DNA of 64,000 nucleotides from Imbricaverruca yamaguchii (GCA_034440575.1 JAOTOL010001560.1:1530001-1594000); one strand, 5' to 3'; numbered from the stretch's first letter, positions 24,503 through 36,755 are shown. The notes: generated by a model not told the origin, from the letters alone. Translations and numbers: made by a program.

Positions 24503-25794
24503 CACGAACAGCGCGAGTATATAGGATACGACGCGTATAGGAATATGGATACAGTACATACGTGGCGGTACGAAAATAACAATGCAAAACACACCTTACG
24601 TAAAAACGTGACGTAACGCGGCGGTTTAGACATGTGCACGAGCGTCAGGTGGTGCAGCCATCTTGCATCCGCCATATTGCGTATTGTTTGCTTTCTACTT
24701 TGACACCATGTTCACGGTAGGCACATTTCACGAAGGTATCGCCGCCCACCTCACCCGTGCCACGACGCGTGGATGGATCTCTCAGCCGGTCCCGCATGGG
24801 CTAAACCATCCCGGGCATGTCGGGGTGGCACATCGGAGTGACACGTCGGGGTTACACGTCGGCGACACCGATCCCGCCGGCGCGGACAGCGAGCCCAGGT
24901 GACGAACGTGCCCGAGCCACGGCCGACCTTGACCCGGATGGCGCCGCCAGTCGTCAACCGGCCGCCGGATCGACCTGTGAGCTCAGCTCCGATCGCGAGC
25001 GCGATCAACTTCCGGTGATCCGGGCCGACGCTCGGCGGCGACGGCATCGCCACCAGCCAAGCCCACACCTACCCGCGACTGGTGAATATCAACCACTGCA
25101 GACGATTTCGAAACACGTCGATGTCTGGCATCAATGAGACACCGATGAGGAATCATCAGACCACCGCTACTGATGCTTTCGAATGTCACACAATACTCCA
25201 CTATGCGGGTCAGAAATGGCACAAAACGACTCTTACGACTGTCACGGTTAATGAATGCCACATAACACCACGCTATTATTAAAATCGCCATACATTCTCA
25301 TCTTTCTTGAAGTAATTGGTGTCAAAGTCAAAGTAATCAAACAGAGTAATTGGTGGAGAAAATGCCACACGACATGACCGTGCCCAAGCAATGCTACGCA
25401 TTGGTCACCTATTTTGCTCCAAATGCAGCTGATAAGTTTTGATTACCATCACTCTCGGCCAAACGCTTTTTGTGATGCTCTTTTCAGGTCCCAAATTGCA
25501 TCAGCATCTTCGAGGAATGCTATATGTGGCTTTCATGTACGCACAATTACTGACCATATTTTATCCAGACAGCGAGAATAAGAGACAGGCGAAGATAAGA
25601 AACAGCGACAATAAAACGAACCAACTGCAAATATGGCTGCATAAATCCGACAGCAGAGGAAGCGTTACGCTTCGAATACACCCGGGGAAAACACGGAAGC
25701 TCTGATGTGAAGGATATGCTCTTCTCGTGCAACAGAAACGAGCAAGTGGAGCTGACATGACAAGCCATCCCCAGTTCGATGAGTTGATGACGGC
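24503..25794. other. Noncoding region, no gene recognised
   Basis: 24750-25080 is GC-rich with overlapping frames; the remainder is ordinary sequence. Nothing can be assigned. Confidence 0.4.
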
Positions 25795-26036
25795 CCATAC
25801 GGACACCGACACCGACACAAAGCCGACATGGTAAGCCACGCCTGGGCTGGAGGGAGAGCCGACGACAGGCGGTCCACACAGACGCCGACACCGACACGGA
25901 CACTGACACCAACACCGACACAAAGCCGACATGACAAGCCACCTCCACGCCGGGGAGCCGACCACAGACAGCCCATACGAACAGTACGGGCACAGACACG
26001 AGCATGGATACGGACACGAACACTAACACCGACACA
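25795..26036. repeat. GACACC hexamer-rich imperfect repeat
   Basis: Runs of GACACCGACACC alternate with about 100-bp blocks containing AAAGCCGACATGRYAAGCCA. A related block starts at 25746. It adjoins the 36-bp array. Confidence 0.85.
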
Positions 26037-26322
26037 GCCTACAACGTTCTACACAGCCCGGCCCGCTGTGCAGCCCACAACGTTCTACACAGCCCGGCCG
26101 GCTGTGCAGCCCACAACGTTCTATACAGCCCGGCCCGCTGTACAGCCCACGCTCTACACAGCCCAGCCGTCTGCGCAGCCCACAACGTTCTACACAGCCC
26201 GGCCGGCTGTACAGCCCACAACGTTCTACACAGCCCGGCCGGCTGTGCAGCCCACAACGTTCTACACAGCCCGGCCGGCTGTACAGCCCACAACGTTCTA
26301 CACAGCCCGGCCCGCTTCACAG
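26037..26322. repeat. 36-bp minisatellite, 8 units
   Basis: The unit contains CCCACAACGTTCTACACAGC followed by CCGGCCGGCTGT. Thirty-six bases is 12 codons, so several frames on both strands stay open. There is no evidence of translation. Confidence 0.95.
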
Positions 26323-26460
26323 TAAACAGCCGTCTTCAGACACGATCCCCGTCTACTCTGCCTGCAGCAGGCCGGGAGTGTACTGCAGTCTGCAGCTTAC
26401 AGAACGGCTTCACACACACACACACCAGCCGACTGTGGCGGTCCGTGCATTGCTCGATAC

Positions 26461-26616
26461 GGGGACGAGTAGCCTAGGGGTAAGTTGCTCGTCTCACAAT
26501 CGAAAGGTTGTGCGTTCGAGTCTCACCTGTCGCTACTCTTCGTCCGCGACTAATCGGCGTGAGATTGGCGACGCTACATGACTCAACGGTCGATGTGTCG
26601 TAAAAAACAATAACCA
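26461..26616 (+). mobile_element. SINE-V, full length, with perfect 14-bp target-site duplication
   Basis: This copy defines the family: 156 bp, from GGGGACGAGTAG to an A-rich end TAAAAAACAATAACCA. It is bounded by perfect direct repeats GCATTGCTCGATAC at 26447-26460 and 26617-26630. The first ~80 bp resemble tRNA-Val with an A box (TAGCCTAGGGGTAAG) and B box (GTTCGAGTCTC). The body has the core GTGAGATTGGCGACGCT. Perfect flanks imply a recent insertion by LINE-type retrotransposition; the partner LINE is unknown. Confidence 0.95.
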
Positions 26617-26630
26617 GCATTGCTCGATAC

Positions 26631-27654
26631 CAGATCCGCCCGTGCCTGAGAGGCCCCTGGGCGGAATGAGGTTAGAGAGAGCATGGCGTGGCACATTGGG
26701 GGCACCACGTGCCGGCCACACGCTGCCATATTGACGCTGGGTGACACGGCGGAAGCCCGCAGGCGGCAGCGGGGACGGGCGTACACTACAAACCTAATCA
26801 CCCGACCAGACCGACAGCCGCTGTCGGCGGTCCTCTCACGTGGCAGGCGTCCGGGCCCGGCCGGCGTGGAGAGACGGGTGTGCCGGCCGCTTTCTGTGGC
26901 ACCGAAAGCGTCACACCACACCTGCACAACTCAGTTGAAATTCAGTAATGATGCCTGGTAAACAACCTCATTCCTCCCCTCACCCGCACCCCAGTCAAGG
27001 CTGTCTGAAAAACGCCGATAAATTTATGTAAAAATGCGCATGACTGGATGATTATTTCGGCATAGGGGCACACCAACCGCTACTGGCTGTGCGGCGCCCA
27101 GAATACCGCAAACGACGAGGTGAAACTTGAGATTACGTTTCTCATGGTTCTTCTTAGCCCTGAAGTCGATTGTGATTAATATTTTAGTGCACCTCTGACA
27201 CCAAGGTCTGCGGAGGGGAGGCAGAGGTGTTGGTCGGTAAGTAAATCCTCACCAGCGGGCATGGTCAACATGCGAACACTGCCAACGCCATGACGGTGAC
27301 GAACCCACCGGCCGCACGAGCTACAACCAGCCCCAGAACGCTGGCGTCATGAACACGGTGAAGGCAACATTTAAACATTCCCATCGGATGCTTTCCATGC
27401 TTTACGTAAAAATGGTATGCCAAACACGATTTGCTCCGGACACCAGCCATTATCTGGAGGAATGTTGTATTATGATCCACTATACTTATTTGTCCGGCGC
27501 GGCGTATTTCACCGACCACCTGCTAAGCATCAGCAGCCATATTGGCGCCGCTACTTGTACATAGTGCCCAGTGCCCAGTGTGAATTATGCAAATGAAACA
27601 AATATGCAACATGGTGTTGACGAAAGCAACCAAGCCCAACATTACGAAAGCAAG
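26631..27654. other. Noncoding region, no gene recognised
   Basis: Contains no repeat or gene I can name. The first 300 bp are GC-rich. Confidence 0.4.
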
Positions 27655-27667
27655 GCTTCACTGTTCT

Positions 27668-27844
27668 TCGTTTGTTTATTGGGTGGTTCACGACGCACTT
27701 TATGCACATTCACGGCTAATGGCGCCTCCCACACTGTTTCGCCGGCGGGACGCGAGATTGGGAAATGTCCCGGTCGGTGCGGGTGACGAACCCGGGACCT
27801 GTGGTACCCAGAGCCCAACACCTTAACCACTTGGCCATCCCCCT
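27668..27844 (-). mobile_element. SINE-L (class II tRNA-like head), minus strand, perfect TSD
   Basis: On the minus strand: GGGGATGGCCAAGTGGTTAA resembles the 5' half of tRNA-Leu/Ser (GGCCGAGTGG type), followed by a B-box-like GGTTCGTCACCC, a unique body, and an AATAAACAAAC tail. It is flanked by perfect 13-bp direct repeats GCTTCACTGTTCT (27655-27667 and 27845-27857). Confidence 0.92.
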
Positions 27845-28034
27845 GCTTCACTGTTCTAATGAAGATGTTTTCCCGGTGGCATCTTCTCACGGCACAGGAT
27901 CCGGTCACCACTCCGCGGACGAGGGCGTGGCTATCGCACGCCCAGGCGGTCAAAATCGTCACCAGTCCACGCCCAGCGTCACACACTCATCGCCAGCGGC
28001 GGGTGGCGTAGGCCGTTTGCGACGAGCAATACCG

Positions 28035-28211
28035 GGGCGGGGATGGCCGAGTGGGTAAGGTGTCGGGCTATGGGTACCAAAGGTCCCGGGTTCGACTCTA
28101 GCGCCAATCGGGACATTTCCCAATCCCGCAGCCCACCGGCGAAACAGTGTGGGCGGCGCCACTAGCCGTGAATGTGCATGGTGTGTCGTGCACCAACCAA
28201 TAAACAAACAA
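28035..28211 (+). mobile_element. SINE-L, plus strand, perfect TSD
   Basis: Same family as 27668-27844, 177 bp, opposite orientation. The head GGGGATGGCCGAGTGGGTAA, B box GGTTCGACTCTAG and tail AATAAACAAACAA are clear. It is flanked by GACGAGCAATACC at 28021-28033 and 28212-28224. Two well-bounded copies only 190 bp apart suggest recent activity of the family. Confidence 0.93.
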
Positions 28212-28224
28212 GACGAGCAATACC

Positions 28225-30145
28225 GTTGAGATCAGGGCGCAATACAAGATGATAGCTGTGACGAGAGGCGACGGCTGACGGAGGTGAGGAAACTGCGCAC
28301 AGCAGAGCCACTGTTTGCCGCGGCACACACGGCGAGAAAGAGGCTCACGGAAATAGCGACATCAGGACATGCTAAACAAGGGCCCAATGCAGGCATTTTA
28401 GCGCCGAGTGGCCCTGCCAAGGCAGGACGGGACAGGAAAGAGACGCGTGGGCTCGGAAAATAGGATTAGTTTGACACCGCCAGAATACTCCAGGGATATG
28501 AATATTACAGCACACCACTGGAAATATTAGTATTCACTCAACCTGAAAGCTTAGTATTCACTCGAATATGAAATCTCGGCTTCAGTTATTCGAAGACATT
28601 TTTTCTCGGAAAATACGTTCTTATCAGACTTGGCAGCTCATGCCATTCCATCTGCCTTGGTCTACAATTGTTCTATCGGGAGCACTCTCTGCTTAATCTG
28701 TGAAATGGCCGAAAACACAATTGCATGCTTTTCGTGCAAGGAAATTAAGCAAATGGATACACAGCAATTTGTCAACAGGCGACATCGCCGAAAACAAGCT
28801 ACATGATCTCCACACAAGGATACTAAATTAATGCATATTAAACACAGATTTGCTCGGCATCCACTTGGTTCTGTTTGAACATGAATGGATTGGCTCTCTC
28901 GGCAACCTGATATCGATCGCTTTAGAAGTCTGTATCACCACAGTCAGGGACGTTCCTGCACGGACGTCTAGCACTGACACACGCCCGTCCGTGTGGATGA
29001 TCCTGCTGAACAACAAGCAGGCCGCAATACCCATGACTTAACACACAATCCATGTCAGCACTGCTAGCGGGGCCAATGGTTACAAGAACGCAACGTTAAT
29101 CCGCGCAGCGTCTCCGGTCAAATTCTCACGCCCCGTCTCGGGGGAGGGGCAGATAGTGACGTCCTCTAAAATCCAAACTAGCGTCGCACGGAAACAAAAG
29201 GGGTGCCATCGGAAAGCGCTCGGTGAGTAGGGTCCGGATCCACACCAAAAAAACACCTTTCCCCAAAAAGTGACGTCACCAGGGGGCTATATTTTCACTT
29301 TTCACGATTTACATTATGTTTTTGGCTCTGGGGAGATCATTTTGGGGGATATATGAAAAACAAAATTTACGTGGAATGAGAAAAGGACAGCGAAATCGAC
29401 CATGGCCATACATTTTTTTTTTGGCCACCGAAAACAAATTTTATTTTTGGAAATTTCAAAATTTTGAGTTTTCAAGTTTTCTTTACTTTTCCTCTTCCAA
29501 TGGGTAGAGCAGGCCGAGAAACGTTGTTGGAAGTCAACTTGCCCTTATAAAACAAAATGTTTACTTTAGCCAGAATCCTCTATTTGAACTGCAATTGGCA
29601 AATACGCAAAATTTGTATGCAGTGAAAACGAAAAAAATGAAAAATTCCACTCGTACGTTTTGTTGCATCCCTAAAGATAAGCAAACGCTGAAAGTTTCAT
29701 TAAAATATCTGCATCCGTTAAAGCGTGACGACTGGTTGAACTTTTTTAGAGGTGACCTCACTTGACCTCGACTAATTCGTTGACCCTACATGACCTGACA
29801 TAACATTTTGAAACAGCATGCCAAATTGATGTGGGAAAATGTATGCCAAATTTGGGTGCGCTGCCGCCAGCTGTTCGTCCACTATCCGCGAAAAACCTGG
29901 GGGGGGGGGGGCAGTTGAAGACCCCGAGGGTTAAGGTACAATTTCGTGGCCTATATTTTGGCATTTACTGAGCGGCACCTGCCGTGTTTGGAGGCTGCTC
30001 CTGATACACGCCACGACCGCCGAACGGAAGCCCAGCGGTGCGATAATTGATGGAAGCCGAAGGGTAGCACAGAATCCAACGCAGCGCGGCAGGGTTATGG
30101 CGCAGTGAAACGGAGGTCGTGCCGCCACGGAGCGGTCGTGGCGCG
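28225..30145. other. Noncoding region with TGACCT half-sites and homopolymers
   Basis: No gene recognised. A perfect TGACGTCA lies at 29271-29278, a cluster of TGACCT/TGACC half-sites at 29753-29805, and a G13 run near 29899. Confidence 0.45.
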
Positions 30146-30905
30146 GAACAGCCGATCGGGTAAACCGACCACCGACGGACAGAGGCGGACGACACGACGG
30201 CGAGACATCTGGAGACACGGCAGACCGGGCAAACCGACCACCAGCCGACAGAGGCGGACGACACGACGGCGAGACATCTGGAGACACGGCAGACCGGGAA
30301 AACCGACCACCAGCCGACAGAGGCGGACGACACGACGGCGAGACATCTGGAGACACGGCAGACCGGGTAAACCGACCACCGACGGACAGAGGCGGACGAC
30401 ACGACGGCGAGACATCTGGAGACACGGCAGACCGGGTAAACCGACCACCGACGGACAGAGGCGGACGACACGACGGCGAGACATCTGGAGACACGGCAGA
30501 CTGGGTAAACCGACCACCGACGGACAGAGGCGGACGACACGACGGCGAGACATCTGGAGACACGCCCGACCGGGTAAACCGACCACCGACGGACAGGAGC
30601 GGATGACACGACAGCGAGACATCTGGAGACCGGGTAAACCGACCACTGACGGACAGAGGCGGACGACACGACAGCGAGACATCTGGAGACACGGCAGACC
30701 GGGTAAACCGACCACTGACGGACAGAGGCGGACGACACGACAGCGAGACATCTGGAGACACGGCCGACCGGGTAAACCGACCACTGACGGACAGGAGCGG
30801 ATGACACGACAGCGAGACATCTGGAGACCGGGTAAACCGACCACCGACGGACAGAGGCGGACGACACGACGGCGACACATCTGGAGACACGGCCGACTGG
30901 TATGA
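30146..30905. repeat. 69-bp minisatellite, about 11 units
   Basis: The 69-bp unit contains GGGTAAACCGACCACCGACG and CGAGACATCTGGAGACACGG. Two units (ending near 30630 and 30828) lack the ACACGGCAGA segment. Sixty-nine bases is 23 codons, so long frames stay open on both strands (266 codons on +, over 300 on -). These frames are artefacts of unit length. Confidence 0.95.
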
Positions 30906-33540
30906 ACAGAACGGCAGCGGGAGCGGCAGCTGGAACAGGAAGAGAATGCAACGGACACACGACAGTCAGTCAGAGACGGCACTGAGCTGCGACAACGGCC
31001 GAGCGCAAACCCAGCGACACAGCTCCTCCTGATGTACCAGGGGGAGGGGAGGGGAGGGAGGAAGGGGGTCAACACGACGCGAGGCGATGGTGTGTGCGGC
31101 TGTTTTTCCGTCAACAAACGGAGCAAGAGTGGAAGACGTGAGGCACGCGCTGAGTGAGATGATCTGCGGAAGGGTGCAATTTGGCTGGGATAGGAGAGCG
31201 ATGATGGTTTGGACGTGAGAAAAACAAGTGAACTGGCCGGCGTAGTTTAAGACCCAGGAGCGCACATCAACTCCGTAGTGAACAATTCACAAGTAGGTCA
31301 CGGAAAATGTTCTCCATTAATCATACACACCGAATAACGCCACAGCATTCATGTCTGCTTCGCTTTAGTACTTGCAATCGTGACTGAAATGGATGGATGC
31401 AATTCAAATGCAATGCTTGCAAAGGTTCAGAAATAATGTCAGTACGAGCACAACACAACATCTTCCATGACACAGCCATCAGCTATCAGCTTCAGACTCA
31501 GACTTTAGGACATAGTAAAGCATTTACAGTAGACATGTATCTGTCACAGCTCCATGTCAGTGATATAAAAAAAGTCAGCGATAGATACACACATGCAGAC
31601 ATGCACCCAGTGCTAACTATGGTTACATCATAGCAATGCATCCAGTAAAAGCTGAAGGCCCAGCTACAACACGTCGGTCTAGATCCCCGCGCAGGTGGCG
31701 CTTCAGAGGGGGGCAGACAGGGGACCGTCAGCCGCCCCCAATGTCAGCTACAACACGTCGGTCACGATCCCCGCGAAATGACAGCCCCAGCTCAGAGAGC
31801 TATCGAAAGCATTCCCAAGAAACAGAATCTCGGGTTCAGTGGACATGACGATGATATTGTTGACAGTCCAGCAACATTCGAATCTTTCTCGCGTTTACGT
31901 TGCGATCGCTCGCTCGGAGCCAAATGTCATGACGCCAGAACTTGTTCCATCAGAGACGATGCTTTGCAATTCAGACTGCTTAGTCGACAGTATTTCCAAC
32001 ACTGGAGCTCTTCGGTACGGGTGGTACTGGAGTTGACCGAATGCGGGAGCACCGTGCGGACAGCGCCAACACATAACTAGACCAAGCGGATGCTGATGCC
32101 GTCTTTTCGGCAGATCGACGAGCCATCCATTCTGAAGACGACGCGCAGCTCCGATAACGTCGGCAACACCGGCACCGGCACCGGCACCGGCGAGCGGCGC
32201 CCGCGCGCGTCAGACGCGGCAGTCTGGGTCCGGCCGGCGTCTCAGCCGCGTCCTCCAGCTCGCCGGCCACGCGCCGGGCCACGCCTACAGAGGCCATTTC
32301 ACTGATACGGCGCCGCACCGCGCAGCCCGCTGTTGACCTCGCCGCTGCCCACAACGGAGCTGATGTGGCTCCACACGCGGGCCGGCTACCCACCTCCCGG
32401 ATGCGCCGCTCTGATCAGTTTGAGCTACATGTACATTTCTGCCCCGTCAGCTCGTCAGCTTCCCAACTTGGAGTCTCGTCTGTGCAGTTCAGCTACGTTC
32501 GCTCTATAGGACACTAATGGCGAAGTAGGTGGCGAAACCACATGCGCCGACCAACACACAACCAAGCATATTGCTTCAATGCTGTGAGCAGACTAATCTT
32601 CACCTTCGAAGACAAATGTACCTGATGTGTGTGTGTGTGTGGGGGGGGGGGGAGGAGATGCAACCCATAACATTTGCTGCTAATTGAACTACAGAAGCAA
32701 AACAAAAATCCAGGAATTGTTTGACACAGAATGCACTGTTTTCCAAATTTCCGATTCCTAGACCAGTTCAAGACAGTAAACTTTGAACAAAACCGGCTAA
32801 CGACAACTTTGATGAGAAGCTTGATCACTTCATAGGGCAATGCAGTGATCAATGGTGTAGTAACAACTAACGGCTGCATGCAGAAGTCATACATGGAACT
32901 ACCACATGCATCGCTGACCTACATCAGCCAATGAATTCCAGACAGAACTCGACAAACACGGCGAACCACAAAAGATGACCATGGAACTCGTGGACCACGG
33001 GACAAGACATTCTGCAGGTAACGTCAGGCGACTACCCGATTCCGCAGTGCCAGTGAGGCAGGCAGTGCTCACTGACCCGCAATCACTTTTATTTATGGCT
33101 TCGGCGCGGTCGGGAAAACCGCAATCCCGCCTTCCATTGGTGAAATGAAAAATTGGCCAGGCCAATTGCATGTATTGCGCGGCACGGGCGCAATAGGTGT
33201 CAACGCAATCCATCACTCTGGCAGAAACCAATATCAAACCAAAACAGAACCAAGAGACTTTGCAAACCTCACCTCCAACTGACCAGAATCTTCGTCTGCA
33301 CCATAAAACACCGACGCAGAACCGTTCGCCGATATGACCAGGACCTCATCGAAAACTCGAGAAGCCGGCTGCCAATGGAACGCAGAGCCACGCCCCCCCC
33401 CCCACCACCACGAGCCCCGTCCCAGTCATGGCAAGCAACGCACTATGTGAAATGGAAAGGAGCGGGCGCTGGTCAGTGGGTGCCAGGCAGCGGCGGGGGT
33501 GACGGTGACGGCGGCGGCGGGTGGAGGGGGCGGCTGTGGC
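30906..33540. other. Noncoding or unrecognised region
   Basis: Contains a short duplicated segment with Arg-Ser codons (31669-31696 and 31745-31772), a GC-rich stretch 32100-32400 with an AG at its start that could be an exon, a (GT)n-G12 tract at 32622-32652 and a C10 run at about 33396. No domain was recognised. Confidence 0.4.
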
Positions 33541-33544
33541 GCAC

Positions 33545-34930
33545 GGTAGACCCGACACCTGGAGGGTGGATCCAACGGCCGGAGGGTGGACCCGACAACT
33601 GGAGGGTAGACCCGACACCTGGAGGGTGGACCCGACACCTGGAGGGTGGACTCGACACCTGGAGGGTGGACTCAACACCTGGAGGGTGGACCCGACACCT
33701 GGAGGGTGGACCAGACACCTGGAGGGTAGACCCGACAACTGGAGGGTGGACCCGACACCTGGAGGGTAGACCCGACACCTGGAGGGTAGACTCGACACCT
33801 GGAGGGTGGACTCAACACCTGGAGGGTGGACCCGACACCTGGAGTGTGGACCAGACACCTGGAGGGTAGACCCAACAACTGGAGGGTAGACCCGACACCT
33901 GGAGGGTGGACCCGACACCTGGAGGGTGGACTCGACACCTGGAGGGTAGACCCGACACCTGGAGGGTGGACCCGACACCTGGAGGGTGGACTCGACACCT
34001 GGAGGGTGGACTCCACACCTGGAGGATAGGTCGGACACATGGATGGCGGAGCCGACAATTTGAGGGTAGACTCGACACCTGGAGGGTAGACCCGACACCT
34101 GGAGGGTAGACCCGACACCTGGAGGGTGGACCCGACAATTTGAGGGTAGACCCGACACCTGGAGGGTGGACCCGACACCTGGAGAGTGGACTCCACACCT
34201 GGAGGATAGACCAGACACATGGAGGGTAGACCCAACAACTGGATGGTGGACCCGACAATTTGAGGGTAGACTAGACACCTGGAGGGTAGACCCGACACCT
34301 GGAGGGTGGACCCGACAATTTGAGGGTAGACCCGACACCTGGAGGGTAGACTCGATACCTGGAGGGTGGATCCGACACCTGGAGGGTAGACCAGACATAT
34401 GGAGGGTAGACCCGACACCTGGAGGGTAGACCCGACACCTGGAGGGTAGACCCGACACCTGGAGGGTAGACCCGACACCTGGAGGGTAGACCCGGCACAT
34501 GGAGGGTGGACCCGACACCTGGAGGGTGGACTCCACACCTGGAGAATAGACCCGTCACCTGGAGGGTGGACCCGACACCTGGATGGTAGACCCGACAACT
34601 GGAGTGTGGACTCCACACCTGGAGGATAGACCAGACACCTGGATGGTGGACCCGACAATTTGAGGGTAGACCCGACACCTGGAGGGTAGACCGACACCTG
34701 GAGGGTAGACTCGATACCTGGAGGGTGGATCCGACACCTGGAGGGTAGACCAGACATATGGAGGGTAGACCCGACACCTGGAAGGTAGACCCGGCACCTG
34801 GAGGGTGGACCCGACACCTGGAGGGTGGACTCCACACCTGGAGAATAGACCCGACACCTGGAGGGTGGACCCGACACCTGGATGGTAGACCCGACAATTT
34901 GAGGGTGGACTTGACGGCCGGAGAGTGGGC
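33545..34930. repeat. 20-bp minisatellite, about 69 units, with 360-bp higher-order repeat
   Basis: The unit GGAGGGTGGACCCGACACCT repeats at exactly 20 bp from 33601 to about 34690, where one base is lost. Variants (TAGA for TGGA, ACAACT, ACAATT-TGAG, ATACCT) recur in the same order at 34341-34420 and 34700-34780, showing copying of blocks of 18 units. Long frames on both strands are artefacts. Confidence 0.95.
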
Positions 34931-35013
34931 CACACAGCCGGAGGGTCACACACTCGAGACTGCATTGTACGGACCAAGACGGCAGCCCATCCGCGGTCAT
35001 ACACTCGAGACCC

Positions 35014-35165
35014 AGGGGAAATTAGCTTGGGCTAAGGTGCTCGTTCCCCAACCCAAAGGTTGTGAGTCCAAATCCCACCTGCCACCATTCCTCGCTCACG
35101 ACAAACGACGTGACCTATTGGCGACGTTATATGGCACACCAGTCGACGCGTCAATAAAACCGACA
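35014..35165 (+). mobile_element. Diverged SINE-V copy
   Basis: Recognisable by TAGCTTGGGCTAAGGTGCTC (A-box region), AAAGGTTGTGAGTCC and the B-box region, the core GACCTATTGGCGACGTTATATGG shortened in the middle, and an AATAAAACC tail. It is much more diverged than the copies at 24337 and 26461. Confidence 0.75.
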
Positions 35166-35169
35166 ACCC

Positions 35170-35978
35170 CCACCACACTCGGGACCGGGGTGGTACCCCG
35201 GATGAGGGGTGGTCTCATACTCGAGACCGACATGGCACTCCCGCTCATCGGGCTGGTCGAACACTCGGGAGCGAGCCGGTACTCCCAGTGGTGAGGTGGT
35301 CACACACTGCAGTACACTTCGCGTCGCCGACGGCCGCGCCATAATTGGCTGCCGTTCACACTGACCCGCCGGCCGCCGGACAGATCCACGCCGCAGGCGA
35401 GCCGCTGCGTGCTGCCAGATGCTACCAGATTTTCTTTGGAGATGCACTCGTGTAGATAAGGCACACATGGCAGCCGTTCAGGTGTGGCACTACGCTGTTG
35501 AACGCAAAGCATTGCCATCATTGCAGTTCAAATATAAAACTGTACCTACCCCGAAGGCAAGTTTCATCAAAAACTGATTTACAAGGGGAAGCAATTCAGT
35601 TCTACATCCGTGTAAATCCGAAATAGGATATCAAACCAGGCATAAAACAATGGTTTTTCGTTAGGTGTGAGATGTCGAAACGATCACAGTGGGATATCGA
35701 AATGTTCCCATGGAGTTAGTGCCATTTAAAACGCCTTTGATGTCCCAGACTCAAATTCGAGCTATTGTGTAGGTATTTATGACTGTACCTTTATCAATTG
35801 TTATGAGGTGCATAATTTAAGAAGAGCTATATTCGGGATACTAGCTATGCTATAAACTGATATTGTATGCTATATCACATTATAGGTAATCCCTTCAACT
35901 GAAATTGGATTGCGAAATGTTCGTGTATCATTGTTTAATACAACGAAGAATGGCTCTTAAGTGCTCCTGGGTTTTAGA
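35170..35978. other. Unassigned sequence
   Basis: No gene or repeat recognised. Confidence 0.4.
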
Positions 35979-36125
35979 CATTGCGTGAGACGAAATATAC
36001 CACCGGAGTGACGATGGACCCTGGCCGAAACGTTGAGTACCATAGCATAATCCATAACGTTACTTTTGATGTAAACTCAGCACCTCCTGGTATATTGAGG
36101 GTCGTACATTTCGTCTCACGCAATG
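35979..36125. repeat. Fold-back element with 22-bp inverted arms
   Basis: Left arm 35979-36000 and right arm 36104-36125 are inverted copies matching at 21 of 22 bases (CATTGCGTGAGACGAAAT-type ends). The 103-bp loop contains CCGAAACGTTGAG. It may be a small fold-back mobile element or a terminal repeat of a Penelope-like element. Confidence 0.7.
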
Positions 36126-36639
36126 TTCGTGTATCACCATTCCTTATCCAGGGCATGCACATGCTACTTATAGACGAGATACTGTTAGAAAGGAGACGCG
36201 AAAACTTCATAAGCACGCGTCGAGGCGTAGGATGTCGAAACTTCTCGGAGGTCGACTGATTGTTCAGAAGCGGTATATTCCACCCTATTTCAAGAATACT
36301 CTATCACTGTATCAAACCAACTTTTTAAGCGGTCCGCAACGCTCTCCTGTAAAAAGGGAAAGATGGTTCGCCAATTAAGATAATACAAAAGCATGTGGCT
36401 GATGGTTGCTGCTCGTCAAGATCGCCACCTGTTCCAATATTCAGACATGCACACAGATATTAAAAAAAACACATGATAGCGTAGGAATGACTATATGCCT
36501 GCCACTTCGAGCACGCAAGCATAAGAACAGCGCTTTTTCCTCAAATTATATGATGCATGTGTTGTAGTCACAAAGCCTCTCAAGCGTTGTAGGGCACAGA
36601 CACGGCTTTCTTACGACCCATTACCTGCTAGTTCACAGT

Positions 36640-36755
36640 GTCGCCAACCTCTCACATCGATTTGTCTCGGGTGGATTCAGTCATCCTGCCAGTTGCGGGA
36701 TTCGAGCCCACGATTTTACGGCCAAGAACCGAAGGTCCTGCCGACTAAGTAACCG
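36640..36755 (-). mobile_element. tRNA-derived SINE, different head, SINE-V-like core
   Basis: On the minus strand a tRNA-like head (GGTTACTTAGTCGGCAGGAC with B box GGGCTCGAATCCC) is followed by AAATCGATGTGAGAGGTTGG and CGACACTGTGA. The second part matches the SINE-V core; the head does not. No target-site duplication was identified. Confidence 0.65.

Noticed and set aside
26461..26545. Functional tRNA-Val gene
   Set aside because: The acceptor stem does not pair properly, and the sequence continues into a SINE body with a target-site duplication.
29931..31126. Long frames on both strands across the 69-bp array
   Set aside because: The unit is a multiple of three without stops; several frames on both strands are equally open.
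32090..32400. GC-rich exon after an AG near 32111
   Set aside because: Frames look partly codon-like, but no family match, donor or neighbouring exon could be supported.
33346..35000. 396- and 442-codon minus-strand Pro/Ser repeat frames
   Set aside because: 20-bp minisatellite; competing frames of similar length exist.
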